DNA of 64,000 nucleotides from Acidimicrobiales bacterium MED-G01 (GTDB lineage Bacteria > Actinomycetota > Acidimicrobiia > Acidimicrobiales > Poriferisodalaceae): positions 1-64,000 of the forward strand of contig NTLA01000002.1 of NCBI GenBank assembly GCA_002457435.1. The letters run 5' to 3'. The translations under genes and the position numbers were made by a program. The notes beneath the pieces are model-generated. The model saw only the letters and a program-made list of their open reading frames with translations. It searched no databases and was not told the DNA's origin. This document shows, piece after piece, positions 52,253 through 61,659 of the stretch. The first letter of the stretch is position 1. Every line of letters begins with the position of its first letter.

Positions 52253-54399
52253 ATTTGGTCCGTCAAATTTCCAATTGCATTTCGCACTAATCGCAAACCG
52301 ATCTCGTCGTCAAAAGACATTATTGACTCAGGGTGAAACTGGACAGCATTTATCGGTAAAGATTTGTGTTCAATAGCCATTACGACGTCATCATCAGCAC
52401 TGGTTGCTGTCACTTCCAACGAAGCAGGAACGGTGTCTTTTCTAGCGTAGAGCGAGTGATAACGACCCGCTCTGAACTCCGTCGGAAGGCCAGTGAACAG
52501 TCGACCCCCAACTACCCGAATCGGTGAGGCTTTACCGTGCATCGGAGTTTCCAACTGGCCGAGCTCGCCTCCAAAGAACTCGACAACAGCTTGAAGACCT
52601 AAACAAACACCAAATATCGGAATGTCTAGAGCCAGGGCCGCTTCGATCGTGTTAGAAATCGCGAAATCTGATGGTGTCCCTGGCCCGGGTGACAACACCA
52701 ACAAGTCTGGACGCAGGCGAGAAAGGTCTTCTAGAGGGAACCCTGCTCTCTGAGTTATGACATCCGCACCTGTTTGTCTTAAATAGTTGCCCAGGGTGTG
52801 CACAAATGAGTCCATATGGTCCACGAGAAGGACACTTTTCTTTTCTTCGGCTACTGCGAACGTTGTGATATCCGAAGTTCGGCGTGGCAGCCTCAGCGCA
52901 TCCAAGAAGGCAGAGGCCTTCAATTCAGTTTCCTCTTCCTCGGCAACTGGGTCTGAATCCCACAACAACGTGGCTCCAACGCGCACCTCCGCATGGCCAT
53001 CTTTGATCCTTATCGTTCTCAGCGTCAGTCCTGTATTGAGTCCTCCGTCGAATCCCACTTTTCCAATTGCCCCGCCGTACCAGGCCCTTGGGCTCTTCTC
53101 GTGGTCTTCGAGGAACATCATCGCCGCGGTCTTTGGCGCTCCTGTAACAGTGACCGCCCAGGTGTGGGTAAGGAAGGCGTCTAGGGCATCAAACTCGGGC
53201 CGAAGTCGACCTTCTACGTGATCTACTGTGTGAATTAGCCGCGAGTACATTTCTATTTGGCGCCGTCCGATGACTTTGACCGAGCCGGGTATGCAGATCC
53301 TGCTCTTGTCGTTGCGGTCAACATCAGTGCACATCGTTAGTTCTGACTCATCTTTTTCAGAATTAAGTAGGGCAAGAATCTGTGATGCGTCGTCAAGTGG
53401 GTCTTGCCCTCTAGCAATTGTTCCCGAGATTGGGCAGGTCTCTACTCTGTCTCCTTCTACACGTACGTACATTTCTGGGGAGGCCCCGACCAGCCACTCT
53501 GCTTGACCTAGGTTGATCAAAAAGCCATATGGAGACGGGTTCTGTTCCTTCAAGCGACGAAAGAGTTCTGACGGTGGTTCGGGAGACGGTTCTACAAATG
53601 TTTGACTCGAAACCACTTCGAAAAGATCACCACGAGCAAAATATTGGCGAGCAAGGTCGACAACCTCGGCATATTCGCCGCTTTCATGATCTCGCATCGG
53701 TTCCAGAGCTAAATCAGGTTGGTAAGGCTCTCGGGCTCCTCCTCGGCTGATATCAGCTGTACTAGACCCCGCGTAACTGAATTCATATCGGCGACGTTCG
53801 GCTATGCCTCCCTGATGGTCAACGACAATAATTTCATCAGGGACGTACAAAACGAGGTCTCGTTGGTCTTCGGGGCGAACAAGCTTCAGATCGATAGGTT
53901 CAAATTGGAAAGCTAGGTCGTAGCCAAAGGCCCCGTAGAAACCTAAATGCTCATCGGGCCCGTTGAATAACTCGACGATGGCCCGGATTACTGCAAAAGA
54001 AGAGGGCTGACGGCTCCGATCTTCTTCTTCGAATCGAACAGTTGGTCGTTCTATCTGACATACAAGCCGGTCAGCATCTTCTTCAACGATAGAAATATGT
54101 TCGATTTCCTGCATAATTTGTCTAATTGGACTTAGAAGAACTTCACCCCGAGGATTCAATGCTTTGGCAGTAACGAGGTCTCCCTGACTCGTCACGGAGA
54201 CCGGTGGGTCGACAAATCCCATATCCCAACGTGTGTAACGCCCCGGGTACTCGTAGCTTGAGGAGAGCAGCACACCCCGAGCCGAGTCGAGACGGTCCAC
54301 TAGATCTTCTATGGCTGCATCCGGCTCGATTGGAACCGTATCTACTTGAACTTCTATTTCGCCTCGGGTTATGTAACTGCTTTGGTCGTTATCAGACAC
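52249..54399 (-). CDS. trpEG: Anthranilate synthase, fused TrpE-TrpG
   Basis: 716 residues. Residues up to about 510 are the chorismate-using TrpE part (ARQYFARGDLFEVVSSQTF, CPISGTIARG, VDRNDKSRICIPGSV, HTWAVTVTGAPKTAAM). From about 525 comes a glutamine amidotransferase (VLLVDHMDSFVHTLGNYLR), with the nucleophile Cys in GVCLGLQAV and the His-Glu pair in QFHPESI. The fusion is known from alphaproteobacteria and some other groups. GTG start, AGGGG upstream. No trpD is in the window. Confidence 0.95.
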   Translation of the reverse strand: MSDNDQSSYITRGEIEVQVDTVPIEPDAAIEDLVDRLDSARGVLLSSSYEYPGRYTRWDMGFVDPPVSVTSQGDLVTAKALNPRGEVLLSPIRQIMQEIEHISIVEEDADRLVCQIERPTVRFEEEDRSRQPSSFAVIRAIVELFNGPDEHLGFYGAFGYDLAFQFEPIDLKLVRPEDQRDLVLYVPDEIIVVDHQGGIAERRRYEFSYAGSSTADISRGGAREPYQPDLALEPMRDHESGEYAEVVDLARQYFARGDLFEVVSSQTFVEPSPEPPSELFRRLKEQNPSPYGFLINLGQAEWLVGASPEMYVRVEGDRVETCPISGTIARGQDPLDDASQILALLNSEKDESELTMCTDVDRNDKSRICIPGSVKVIGRRQIEMYSRLIHTVDHVEGRLRPEFDALDAFLTHTWAVTVTGAPKTAAMMFLEDHEKSPRAWYGGAIGKVGFDGGLNTGLTLRTIRIKDGHAEVRVGATLLWDSDPVAEEEETELKASAFLDALRLPRRTSDITTFAVAEEKKSVLLVDHMDSFVHTLGNYLRQTGADVITQRAGFPLEDLSRLRPDLLVLSPGPGTPSDFAISNTIEAALALDIPIFGVCLGLQAVVEFFGGELGQLETPMHGKASPIRVVGGRLFTGLPTEFRAGRYHSLYARKDTVPASLEVTATSADDDVVMAIEHKSLPINAVQFHPESIMSFDDEIGLRLVRNAIGNLTDQI

Positions 54400-54414
54400 G
54401 GGGGTCCCCTTTGG

Positions 54415-54768
54415 TTAGAGGTAGAGACCTGTACTGCCGGGCTCTACCCGGGGAGCAGCTATCGCATGGACATCACGTTCACGTAGAATTAAGAAATCAT
54501 CACCGTGAACTTCGACTTCATATCGATCGTCTGGGCTAAATAGAACCTGATCGCCCTCTTCGGCACTTCTTACATTTGGCCCGGCACCTACTACTTCACC
54601 CCACACCAAACGTTTTTGTTGTTGTGCCGTAGCGGGAATCAAAATCCCTCCGCTACTTCTCCGTTCGGCTTCGTCGCCTGGCATGCGAACGAGGATCCGA
54701 TCGTGAAGCATTTTGATCGGACGTTTCTGATTTTCGTCAGTAGCTGCATCATTTGGTTCTTCTGCCAC
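54415..54768 (-). CDS. GroES-like chaperonin family protein
   Basis: 117 residues, slightly longer than GroES (about 97). The core RPIKMLHDRILVRMPGDEAERRSSGGILIP, GEVVGAGPNVRSAEEGDQVLF and FLILRERDVHAI is clearly GroES-like; the N-terminal acidic part and C-terminal tail ending STGLYL are extra. It resembles a second, actinobacterial GroES-like protein, not the one usually beside groEL. The start is GTG with TACCGT 6 bases upstream, probably leaderless. It is first in the run leading to trpEG, 15 bases downstream. Confidence 0.88.
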   Translation of the reverse strand: MAEEPNDAATDENQKRPIKMLHDRILVRMPGDEAERRSSGGILIPATAQQQKRLVWGEVVGAGPNVRSAEEGDQVLFSPDDRYEVEVHGDDFLILRERDVHAIAAPRVEPGSTGLYL

Positions 54769-54774
54769 GATGGC

Positions 54775-54784
54775 ACGGTACCGT
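54775..54784. promoter_or_regulatory. Palindromic bidirectional -10 element
   Basis: ACGGTACCGT is a perfect 10-base palindrome in the 24 bases between divergent starts. On each strand it contains TACCGT: 6 bases before the GroES-like GTG and 8 bases before the hydrolase ATG. It may serve as -10 for both genes, or as an operator. Confidence 0.35.
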
Positions 54785-54792
54785 TCTCAGAC

Positions 54793-55437
54793 ATGAACGC
54801 GGACTCAGGACTCCCTCAAATAACAAATTTTACAACCAGTGATGGCATCGCTATCGAAGCGGAATACTTACTTCCTAGCCGTATCAAGGCCATCGCTGTC
54901 ATCTCTCATCCGCACCCACTTTACGGCGGAGAAATGCGTAACAACGTGGTCCAGGCTCTGTTCAGTTCCCTACCTAAGAACAATATTGCCACCCTGAGAT
55001 ACAACTTTCGAGGAGTTGGAAATTCGCAAGGAAGCCACGGCGACGGCAAGCTTGAGGTGGCTGACAGCGAAGCAGCATTCGCTTTTGCAGGCGAACTTTC
55101 TGGGTCTGCACCAGTCGTTTCGGTCGGTTACTCATTTGGGGCAGACGTTTCTCTCAGCGCCGATGGCCTTTGTGTAGCTGGTTGGGTGGGAATCGCATCA
55201 CCCTTGGCGCTGCTTGACCCGACCCAAATGAAAGCGGGACTAGATGAACGACCGACGATGCTGCTGGTACCCGAAAACGACCAATTCCGAACCTTGGTTG
55301 ATGCAGAGAATATTTGTGGACCATGGATAGCGACATCAATAGAACAAGTCGCAGGAGCCGACCATTTCTTTATGGGCGCCACCCAACCAGTAACAGATCA
55401 AACAAGCTCATTCATCACAGAAGTCGTCGGACAATAA
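54793..55437 (+). CDS. Alpha/beta hydrolase
   Basis: 214 residues from ATG 54793; the longer frame overlaps the GroES-like gene. The oxyanion-loop ISHPHPLYGGEMRNNVV and RYNFRGVGNSQG are typical of the YfbR/dienelactone-type small hydrolases, and the final catalytic His is probably in GADHFFMG. The usual nucleophile elbow GxSxG reads VGYSFGAD, so Ser is present. The substrate is unknown. Confidence 0.88.
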   Translation: MNADSGLPQITNFTTSDGIAIEAEYLLPSRIKAIAVISHPHPLYGGEMRNNVVQALFSSLPKNNIATLRYNFRGVGNSQGSHGDGKLEVADSEAAFAFAGELSGSAPVVSVGYSFGADVSLSADGLCVAGWVGIASPLALLDPTQMKAGLDERPTMLLVPENDQFRTLVDAENICGPWIATSIEQVAGADHFFMGATQPVTDQTSSFITEVVGQ

Positions 55438-55481
55438 GCGATATAGGCAATCACAGCTGACGCCGGCTGCCTGAAAATTTC

Positions 55482-55811
55482 CTAGTCACGTAATCCGGTA
55501 ATGCGGTGCCTATTCGCCGCTACGTACTTATAGATGACGGCCGCGATCCACGAGAAGGGTGGAATCTTCATCGCAGTCCCTAACCATCTCCAACCGCCAC
55601 CTATCGAGCGGAGGACCTCTCCGACCGCTCGGTGACCTGACAGCCGCACATCCCCGTCAATCCACCAAACAGACTTTTTCGCGTCGACCACCGAGATATT
55701 CAGATTTTCTAAGTCGTCGGCAGTACCTGGACTCATCTTGATATCAGCGCGACGAGCTACCCAAGATGCACACCTACAACAAAATGAACATTCACCGTCG
55801 TAAAGAAGCAC
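55482..55811 (-). CDS. DCC-family (DUF393) thiol-disulfide protein
   Basis: 109 residues. The DCC signature YDGECSFCCRCASWV gives a CxxC pair near residue 8. The remainder, with SVWWIDGDVRLSGHRAVGEVLRSIGGGWRW, matches the family. A thioredoxin-like redox role is suspected for the family but unproven. The start is GTG at 55811; the gene lies 10 bases after the DUF1330 gene. Confidence 0.88.
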   Translation of the reverse strand: MLLYDGECSFCCRCASWVARRADIKMSPGTADDLENLNISVVDAKKSVWWIDGDVRLSGHRAVGEVLRSIGGGWRWLGTAMKIPPFSWIAAVIYKYVAANRHRITGLRD

Positions 55812-55821
55812 CGTAATACTT

Positions 55822-56109
55822 TTACTTGAGTCCTTTAACTAATGCGCCGCGAGAGTCAGTAGCCGCAAGACGCAGAGGCAGAGCATTCTGGTACTCAGGT
55901 GACTCGTACCAATCTCTAAAGGCCTCTTCATCCTCGAACTCGAGGATCACTAAGCGAGAACCATGCCATTCTCCTTCTATTGGGAGAACATTGTCATCCA
56001 CTACGAGGGCACGGCCGCGACCAAGTGTTGAGCTCTTGGCTGCTTCCATGTACTCCTGAAGCCCGTCTTGGTCTTTAACTTCTTCTTGCACCACAAAATA
56101 AATTGACAT
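55822..56109 (-). CDS. DUF1330 family protein
   Basis: 95 residues from ATG 56109. The dimeric alpha-beta barrel pattern of DUF1330 is clear: YFVVQEEVKDQDGLQEYMEAAKSS, RALVVDDNVLPIEGEW, RLVILEFEDEEAFRDWYESPEYQ. The function is unknown. It is near the acyl-CoA synthetase on the same strand, with about 107 bases between. Confidence 0.9.
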   Translation of the reverse strand: MSIYFVVQEEVKDQDGLQEYMEAAKSSTLGRGRALVVDDNVLPIEGEWHGSRLVILEFEDEEAFRDWYESPEYQNALPLRLAATDSRGALVKGLK

Positions 56110-56228
56110 GCGTTCCCTCAATTCCAGTCACTGCGTTTGTTCGAAAATATCAGAAGACCCTGACGAATGAAGACGGATATTAAAACCAAGATTTATAAAA
56201 CAATTGATGGTTTTCGTAGGTGCCTAAT

Positions 56229-57818
56229 TCATGAGTCAGTTATTTGTTCTATCGGTGACACACCGCCACCTGAGTCGCTGCCGACGCCCCAGTACTCGTC
56301 TCGCAGCACTCGTTTATATAGTTTTCCCGTCGGCAAGCGAGGTAACTCGGAACGGAAATCCACAGATCGTGGAACCTTGTAACCAGCGATGTGCTCGCGA
56401 GCATATTCAAGCAGGCGTTTCGCTAGCTGCTCATCCCCAGCGACCCCATCCACCGGCTGCACAACAGCCTTCACTTCCTCACCGAAATCTTCATTTGGGA
56501 CACCAAAAACTGCAACGTCAGCAACGTCACCGTGAAGAATCAAACAGTCCTCAATTTCTTGCGGATAGATATTGACTCCTCCTGAAATGATCATAAAGGC
56601 CTTCCGATCCGTGAGATACAAGAAGCCTTCGCCATCGACCCGACCAACATCTCCCAGCGTGGTCCACAAAGGATTATTCGGATGCTGTGAACTTTTCGTT
56701 TTGTCTGGCGCTTGGTGATATTCGAACGTTTGCTCCTCTCGTTCAAAGTAAATGAGCCCTGGCTCGCCAGTAGGAAGTTCGATGCCATCTTCGTCACATA
56801 TACGCAAGGCTCCGATGAGAGGTTTACCGACGGTCCCAGGGTGAGAGATCCAGTCCTCTGGACCCACATAACAAAAGCCGTTGAGTTCCGTTCCGGCGTA
56901 ATACTCATGCAGAATCGGGCCCCACCACTCCAACATTTGTTTCTTCACTTCTACTGGGCAGGGTGCGGCAGCGTGTATAGCTACTTTGTGCGTCGATAGG
57001 TCCCACCTATGTCGGTCTTCTTCAGCGAGCTTCAACATCCGGGTGAACATTGTTGGTACCCACTGCGAATGGGTCACGCCGTAACGCTCTACGGCCTGCA
57101 ATGCCTCAAGCGGATCAAACTTCTCTAGGACTACTACCGTCCCACCAACAGATTGCGTTCCCGTCGTGAATCCGAGTGGCGCCGAGTGGTAGAGAGGGGC
57201 GGGCGACAAATAGACAGATGAATCATTGATGCCAAAAATTCCGCCAACCAGGCCGGCACCTATCAGATCTGGGTCAGTTATCTTTGACCCGTCCAACGGT
57301 CGTTTGATCCCTTTCGGTTTTCCAGTTGTACCTGAGCTGTAAAGCATCAGGGATCCCTTTGGCTGATCTTCAAGAGGCTCAGCAGGGTATTCGCCGACCG
57401 TTGTTTCGAAGCTTTCGTAGCCCTCAGCCGCTCCATCGAACATCAGTCTCACGGGGCAGTTTGGTATTGATGGCAACATTTGAATCGCGACATCGCGCAC
57501 AGCTTGGCTGGCAACCAACACTCGCGCTCCGCAATCTTCGACGATGTACGCGGCTTCCTCGGCAGTGAGAAATCGATTCACCGTGGTGAAATAAAGGCCA
57601 CTTCGCATCGCAGCCCAATAGGCCTCAAAGTAGCGGATGTGATTGTCGGCAAAAATTGCTACGTGGTCCCCCGGTCGAAGCCCGGCCTTCCACATCATTT
57701 GCGCAAATTGACAGGACCGGTCTTCGAGTTCTTGATAAGAGAGAGCATCACCTGTTCTCGCCATAATGACCGCGGCGCGATCAGGGTCTACTGCTGCATG
57801 GGTTCCCGGGTAGGTCAT
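56229..57818 (-). CDS. Fatty-acid/acyl-CoA synthetase (AMP-forming)
   Basis: 529 residues. The AMP-binding P-loop LMLYSSGTTGKPKGIKRP lies near residue 160, then YYAGTE (A5), LGDVGRVDGEGFLYLTDRKAFMIISGG (A7-A8) and PRLPTGKLYKR with the A10 lysine. It activates a carboxylic acid to its CoA thioester. FadD-like subfamily; the chain-length preference is unknown. It could feed the oxidative catabolic genes, but it is not adjacent to them. Confidence 0.94.
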   Translation of the reverse strand: MTYPGTHAAVDPDRAAVIMARTGDALSYQELEDRSCQFAQMMWKAGLRPGDHVAIFADNHIRYFEAYWAAMRSGLYFTTVNRFLTAEEAAYIVEDCGARVLVASQAVRDVAIQMLPSIPNCPVRLMFDGAAEGYESFETTVGEYPAEPLEDQPKGSLMLYSSGTTGKPKGIKRPLDGSKITDPDLIGAGLVGGIFGINDSSVYLSPAPLYHSAPLGFTTGTQSVGGTVVVLEKFDPLEALQAVERYGVTHSQWVPTMFTRMLKLAEEDRHRWDLSTHKVAIHAAAPCPVEVKKQMLEWWGPILHEYYAGTELNGFCYVGPEDWISHPGTVGKPLIGALRICDEDGIELPTGEPGLIYFEREEQTFEYHQAPDKTKSSQHPNNPLWTTLGDVGRVDGEGFLYLTDRKAFMIISGGVNIYPQEIEDCLILHGDVADVAVFGVPNEDFGEEVKAVVQPVDGVAGDEQLAKRLLEYAREHIAGYKVPRSVDFRSELPRLPTGKLYKRVLRDEYWGVGSDSGGGVSPIEQITDS

Positions 57819-57845
57819 ATCTTGAAACTAATCGACGATCGCCCG

Positions 57846-58619
57846 CTACAGCTCATCGACAGGCGGCCGGACCATTACCCCAGCCGCCAATAACGCTTCT
57901 TTTGCCTCTCGCACAGTGTGTTCGCCGAAATGAAAGATCGACGCTGCCAGCACGGCATCCGCTCCACCATCAATTGCACCGTTGACCAAATGGTCGAGCG
58001 TTCCGACACCACCACTTGCAATCACAGGCACTTGGACCGCTTCCACGACCGTTCGAGTCAATTCAAGGTCGTACCCGTTGCGAGTTCCGTCGCCGTCCAT
58101 CGACGTCAATAAAATTTCGCCGGCACCTAGGTCCGCGACCTCTGTAGCCCAGTCGACTACGTCACGGCCAACATCTTCCCGTCCGCCATTGATGTACACG
58201 TTCCAGGTCATGTCCTCGTTGGACTTTGCATCGATCGCTACCACCACACATTGACTACCGAACGCTGCTGCTAGGTCCGAAACTAAACCCGGGCGATGCA
58301 CCGCTGCTGAGTTCACCGAAACTTTGTCTGCGCCAGCCCTGAGGAGCAGTCGAGCATCATCAACTGATCTAACTCCGCCCCCAATAGTGAACGGTATGTA
58401 GACCTCTTCTGCGACCTTCCGAGCCAATTCAGTTATCGTTTCGCGGTTATCTGAGCTCGCGGTGATATCCAGAAATACAACCTCATCCGCTCCTTCAGCA
58501 TCGTAGCGAGCCGCTAATTCAACAGGATCGCCGGCGTCCCTAAGCCCGACAAAGTTAACGCCTTTAACGACACGCCCTTGGTCCACATCCAAACAGGGAA
58601 TCACTCGTACTGACTTCAT
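57846..58619 (-). CDS. hisF: Imidazole glycerol phosphate synthase, cyclase subunit
   Basis: 257 residues. Catalytic Asp11 is in [14 protein letters not shown] and the second Asp in [12 protein letters not shown]; phosphate sites GGGVRS and [10 protein letters not shown] are present. With HisH it makes imidazole glycerol phosphate and AICAR. The ATG overlaps the hisA stop as ATGA. It is the last gene of hisD-C-B-H-A-F. Confidence 0.97.
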   Translation of the reverse strand: MKSVRVIPCLDVDQGRVVKGVNFVGLRDAGDPVELAARYDAEGADEVVFLDITASSDNRETITELARKVAEEVYIPFTIGGGVRSVDDARLLLRAGADKVSVNSAAVHRPGLVSDLAAAFGSQCVVVAIDAKSNEDMTWNVYINGGREDVGRDVVDWATEVADLGAGEILLTSMDGDGTRNGYDLELTRTVVEAVQVPVIASGGVGTLDHLVNGAIDGGADAVLAASIFHFGEHTVREAKEALLAAGVMVRPPVDEL

Positions 58620-59353
58620 ATCTGTTCAGCCGCTTTCACGGCGTCTGACACATTGATGACGCCATCATGGATTGCTTTACCCACTATGACTCCTGCTAAA
58701 CCCCTGTCAGCAACACGTAATTGAGCGAGTTGAGTTATGTGTTCGAGCGCTCCTACCCCTCCACTCGCCACAACTTCGAGGGAGGTAGCTTCGATCACAC
58801 TCCTTAAACCGACGATATCCGGTCCAGTTCCCATACCATCACGAGTGATCTGCGTCACCACTATCGCCTCAGCACCCGCGTGTTCATAATTCGGTAGCAG
58901 GTCATAGATGCTGAGGCCACTGTCTCGCTCCCACCCTTGGGTAGCCACCATCTCACCTCGAACATCGAGACCCACCGCAACTTGATGTCCAAGTGAAGTG
59001 ATCTGTTCAATCAAGCCCGGATTCTCCACCGCAGCAGTTCCCACCACGCACCTCGAAACCCCTGTCCCGAATAAAGCCTTTGCTGCTTCGAGGCTGCGCA
59101 CCCCTCCGCCGCTTTGTACCGGTACCCGAACCGCCTCCGCGATCGCCGCAACGGTGGTCAGGTTCTCCGAAGTGCCTGAGCGTGCTGCATCAAGGTCGAC
59201 AACATGCACCCACGACGCTCCCGCTTCTTGAAACGCGAGTGCTACCTCAACCGGGTCAGCCTCATATCTGATCTCACGGTTGTAGTCACCTTGGATCAGT
59301 CGAACGCAGCGACCGCCCCGAAGGTCAATTGCCGGGTACAAGGCAAAGGTCAT
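58616..59353 (-). CDS. hisA: ProFAR isomerase (HisA, possibly PriA)
   Basis: 245 residues. Catalytic Asp residues lie in [14 protein letters not shown] and [13 protein letters not shown]; the phosphate loops are SGGGVRS and ASGGVG. In many actinobacteria this protein is PriA, working in both histidine and tryptophan synthesis. Since a separate trpF is present at 49518, HisA may be specialised here. It overlaps hisH and hisF by 4 bases each. Confidence 0.95.
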   Translation of the reverse strand: MTFALYPAIDLRGGRCVRLIQGDYNREIRYEADPVEVALAFQEAGASWVHVVDLDAARSGTSENLTTVAAIAEAVRVPVQSGGGVRSLEAAKALFGTGVSRCVVGTAAVENPGLIEQITSLGHQVAVGLDVRGEMVATQGWERDSGLSIYDLLPNYEHAGAEAIVVTQITRDGMGTGPDIVGLRSVIEATSLEVVASGGVGALEHITQLAQLRVADRGLAGVIVGKAIHDGVINVSDAVKAAEQI

Positions 59354-59961
59354 TGCCCTAAAACCTGACTATAGAAATTCTCGGCAAAGGTTCGACCTAG
59401 TTCTCCGGATTTTTCTGGGTGGAACTGAGTCGCCCACAAGGAATCTTGTTCAACCATGGCCGTGACGTCGATCCCGTACTCACATGTAGCAACCACCAGA
59501 TCTGGTTCGGTTTCTACAGCGTAGCTATGGACAAAATACATCCAAGATCGGTTCTTAATGCCGGCCAAGAGCGGCGAGCCCTCCCGTTCAATACTCAACT
59601 GGTTCCATTGCATTTGTGGACGCGGCAATCCATCAGGCAGAAGCAGTGCCTGTCCAGGAAGCACTCCCAATCCATCAACACCAGGGGCTTCTTCCGAACC
59701 TTCGAACAGCATCTGCATACCGATACAAATTCCAAGAAAAGGAACACCTGATTCGATGACCGAACAAGCAAGGTCGTCCAACTTCGCCGCCCTAAGTTCA
59801 CGCATGCAAGCACCGAAATGTCCAACCCCCGGAAGCACTACACCTCCTGCTTCTGCGATCAAGCCACGATCCGCAGTCAAGTGAACTTCAGCGCCGACAC
59901 GTTCGAATCCTTTCTGCGCGGACCTCAGATTCCCGACCCCATAATCCAAGATGGCGATCAT
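59350..59961 (-). CDS. hisH: Imidazole glycerol phosphate synthase, glutaminase subunit
   Basis: 203 residues from ATG 59961, behind AGAGAGG; the longer frame overlaps hisB. MIAILDYGVGNLRS opens the chain, the nucleophile Cys is in GICIGMQMLFE and the His-Glu pair in TQFHPEKSG. It supplies ammonia to HisF. Confidence 0.96.
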   Translation of the reverse strand: MIAILDYGVGNLRSAQKGFERVGAEVHLTADRGLIAEAGGVVLPGVGHFGACMRELRAAKLDDLACSVIESGVPFLGICIGMQMLFEGSEEAPGVDGLGVLPGQALLLPDGLPRPQMQWNQLSIEREGSPLLAGIKNRSWMYFVHSYAVETEPDLVVATCEYGIDVTAMVEQDSLWATQFHPEKSGELGRTFAENFYSQVLGQ

Positions 59962-59995
59962 CGGAGATGCTGTGACCTCTCTCAACGGAAGTCCC

Positions 59996-60586
59996 TCACA
60001 ACACACCTTTGGTGGATGGCAGAACCCCATCAGCAATATGAACCGCATCGTAAAGTGCCCGTGCGACGGCTTTGAAACTCGCTTCGATTATGTGATGGGT
60101 GTTGCGGCCGCGAATCATTACCAGATGTAACGTGATCCCTGCAGCCGTGGCAAAAGCACGCCAGAACTCTTCACATAACTGCGGATCGAACGGTGGATCA
60201 CCCAAAATTTTTTCTCCAGGTGGGTCGATGTCGTAGTGCAGAAAGGGCCGGCCCGATAAATCCAGAACCACTTCGACAGCTGCTTCATCCAACGGAACCG
60301 TCATAGAGGCAAATCTCCGAACTCCCTGTTTATCCCCAAGGGCCTCTCCAAGGGCCTCTCCTAACGCGATGCCGACATCTTCAACCGTATGGTGCGCATC
60401 AATCTCTAGGTCGCCCTCGCATTTGACCGTCAAGTCAAGTCGGGCGTGCTTACCAAGTTGCGAAATCATATGGTCAAAGAATGGCAACCCTGTATCTACC
60501 TCGACTTGTCCAGAACCATCAACGTCGATGGTCAAATCAACTTGAGTTTCCTTCGTCGTACGTTGACGTTGAGCTTGACGTGTCAT
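59996..60586 (-). CDS. hisB: Imidazoleglycerol-phosphate dehydratase
   Basis: 196 residues, monofunctional (no phosphatase domain). The metal-binding histidine motifs FFDHMISQLGKH, DAHHTVED and HHIIEASFKA are all visible. It overlaps hisC by 4 bases and precedes hisH by 34. Confidence 0.97.
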   Translation of the reverse strand: MTRQAQRQRTTKETQVDLTIDVDGSGQVEVDTGLPFFDHMISQLGKHARLDLTVKCEGDLEIDAHHTVEDVGIALGEALGEALGDKQGVRRFASMTVPLDEAAVEVVLDLSGRPFLHYDIDPPGEKILGDPPFDPQLCEEFWRAFATAAGITLHLVMIRGRNTHHIIEASFKAVARALYDAVHIADGVLPSTKGVL

Positions 60587-61659
60587 AGAAGTGCCTCCTC
60601 GAGGGCTTCGAGAAAAATGGTGTTTTCTTGTTCAGTGCCGAGCGTGACTCGCAGACAATCATCTAGGCCTGGCCAAGTAGAACAGTTTCGAACCAAAACA
60701 GACTTATCTAGCAATTTTTTCCAGACCTCGCCGCCTGGAATATCGCAAGAAGTCGTCCTGAACAGGATGAAATTGGCTTGAGAAGGCCAAACCTCCAACT
60801 CCATAAGAGTTAGAGCTTCAGAGACTCGCTGTCGTTCGCCTGCTATCTGCGTTACTCGCTTCTCCATTTGATCTTGGAAACGCAGAGCCACGCGCCCCGC
60901 AATCTGTTTCACCGAGTCCAAATGGTACGGGAGAACTACTTTTTGAAATTCATCCAACATCCATGATGGGGCCACGCAATACCCAAGACGCACACCCGCC
61001 ATTGACCAAGTTTTGGAAAAGGTCCTCGTGACGATCAGGGACTCAGAAGCATTATGAGAAGCGAACATGTCCAAAGCCGTGAAATCAGCAAATTGGCCAT
61101 AGGCCTCATCAACAACCACTGCAGCTGATGAAAGGTCAAGAGCGGCTTCAACTACCTCGGCACTCTCGGGTGTGCCCGTTGGGTTGTTAGGCGAACATAG
61201 GAACATGACATCAGGCTTCTCGGTTTCGATACCTCGCTGCAAAACATCAAGAGATATTCTGAAAGTTTCGTCTCGCTGAACTTCAGCGACCCGACATTGG
61301 GTGGTTCGCGCTATTTGGCCATACATGGCGTACGTAGGCTCAAAGGTCAGGGCAGTTCTGCCATGCCCCCCGAAAGTCAGGCAAATAGTCTGAAGCACTT
61401 CATTGGAGCCGTTCGCTACGAACACTTGCTCAGAGTCGACCTGGTGAAGCGCGGCCAAGTCTTCCCTCAGCGATCGCGCTAATCGATCGGGATATCTATT
61501 CCAATCAACTTTCTTGACTTCATTAATGAACGCCTCCTGAAATTCGTCGGGTGGGGCGAAAGGAGCTTCGTTCGTGTTCAAACGCACCTCCACATCGACC
61601 TGTGGGGAGTGATACCCCTCCATGGACTTCAAATCATCACGAACAAGCGGCCGTCTCAT
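60583..61659 (-). CDS. hisC: Histidinol-phosphate aminotransferase
   Basis: 358 residues from ATG 61659, overlapping the hisD stop as ATGA; the frame is open to 61683. RLNTNEAPF, CSPNNPTGTP, VVDEAYGQF and the PLP lysine in TRTFSKTWSMAGVRLGY mark the family. It transaminates imidazole acetol phosphate. Confidence 0.95.
   Translation of the reverse strand: MRRPLVRDDLKSMEGYHSPQVDVEVRLNTNEAPFAPPDEFQEAFINEVKKVDWNRYPDRLARSLREDLAALHQVDSEQVFVANGSNEVLQTICLTFGGHGRTALTFEPTYAMYGQIARTTQCRVAEVQRDETFRISLDVLQRGIETEKPDVMFLCSPNNPTGTPESAEVVEAALDLSSAAVVVDEAYGQFADFTALDMFASHNASESLIVTRTFSKTWSMAGVRLGYCVAPSWMLDEFQKVVLPYHLDSVKQIAGRVALRFQDQMEKRVTQIAGERQRVSEALTLMELEVWPSQANFILFRTTSCDIPGGEVWKKLLDKSVLVRNCSTWPGLDDCLRVTLGTEQENTIFLEALEEALL

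Noticed and set aside
55445-55472. Terminator-like stem AGGC...GCTGCCT followed by GAAAATTT between the hydrolase and DCC genes
   Set aside because: The stem needs a large bulge and the T-run is short; not strong enough to list.
56188-56220. AAAACC/GGTTTT inverted repeat downstream of the DUF1330 gene
   Set aside because: A/T-rich arms with a long loop; easily chance.
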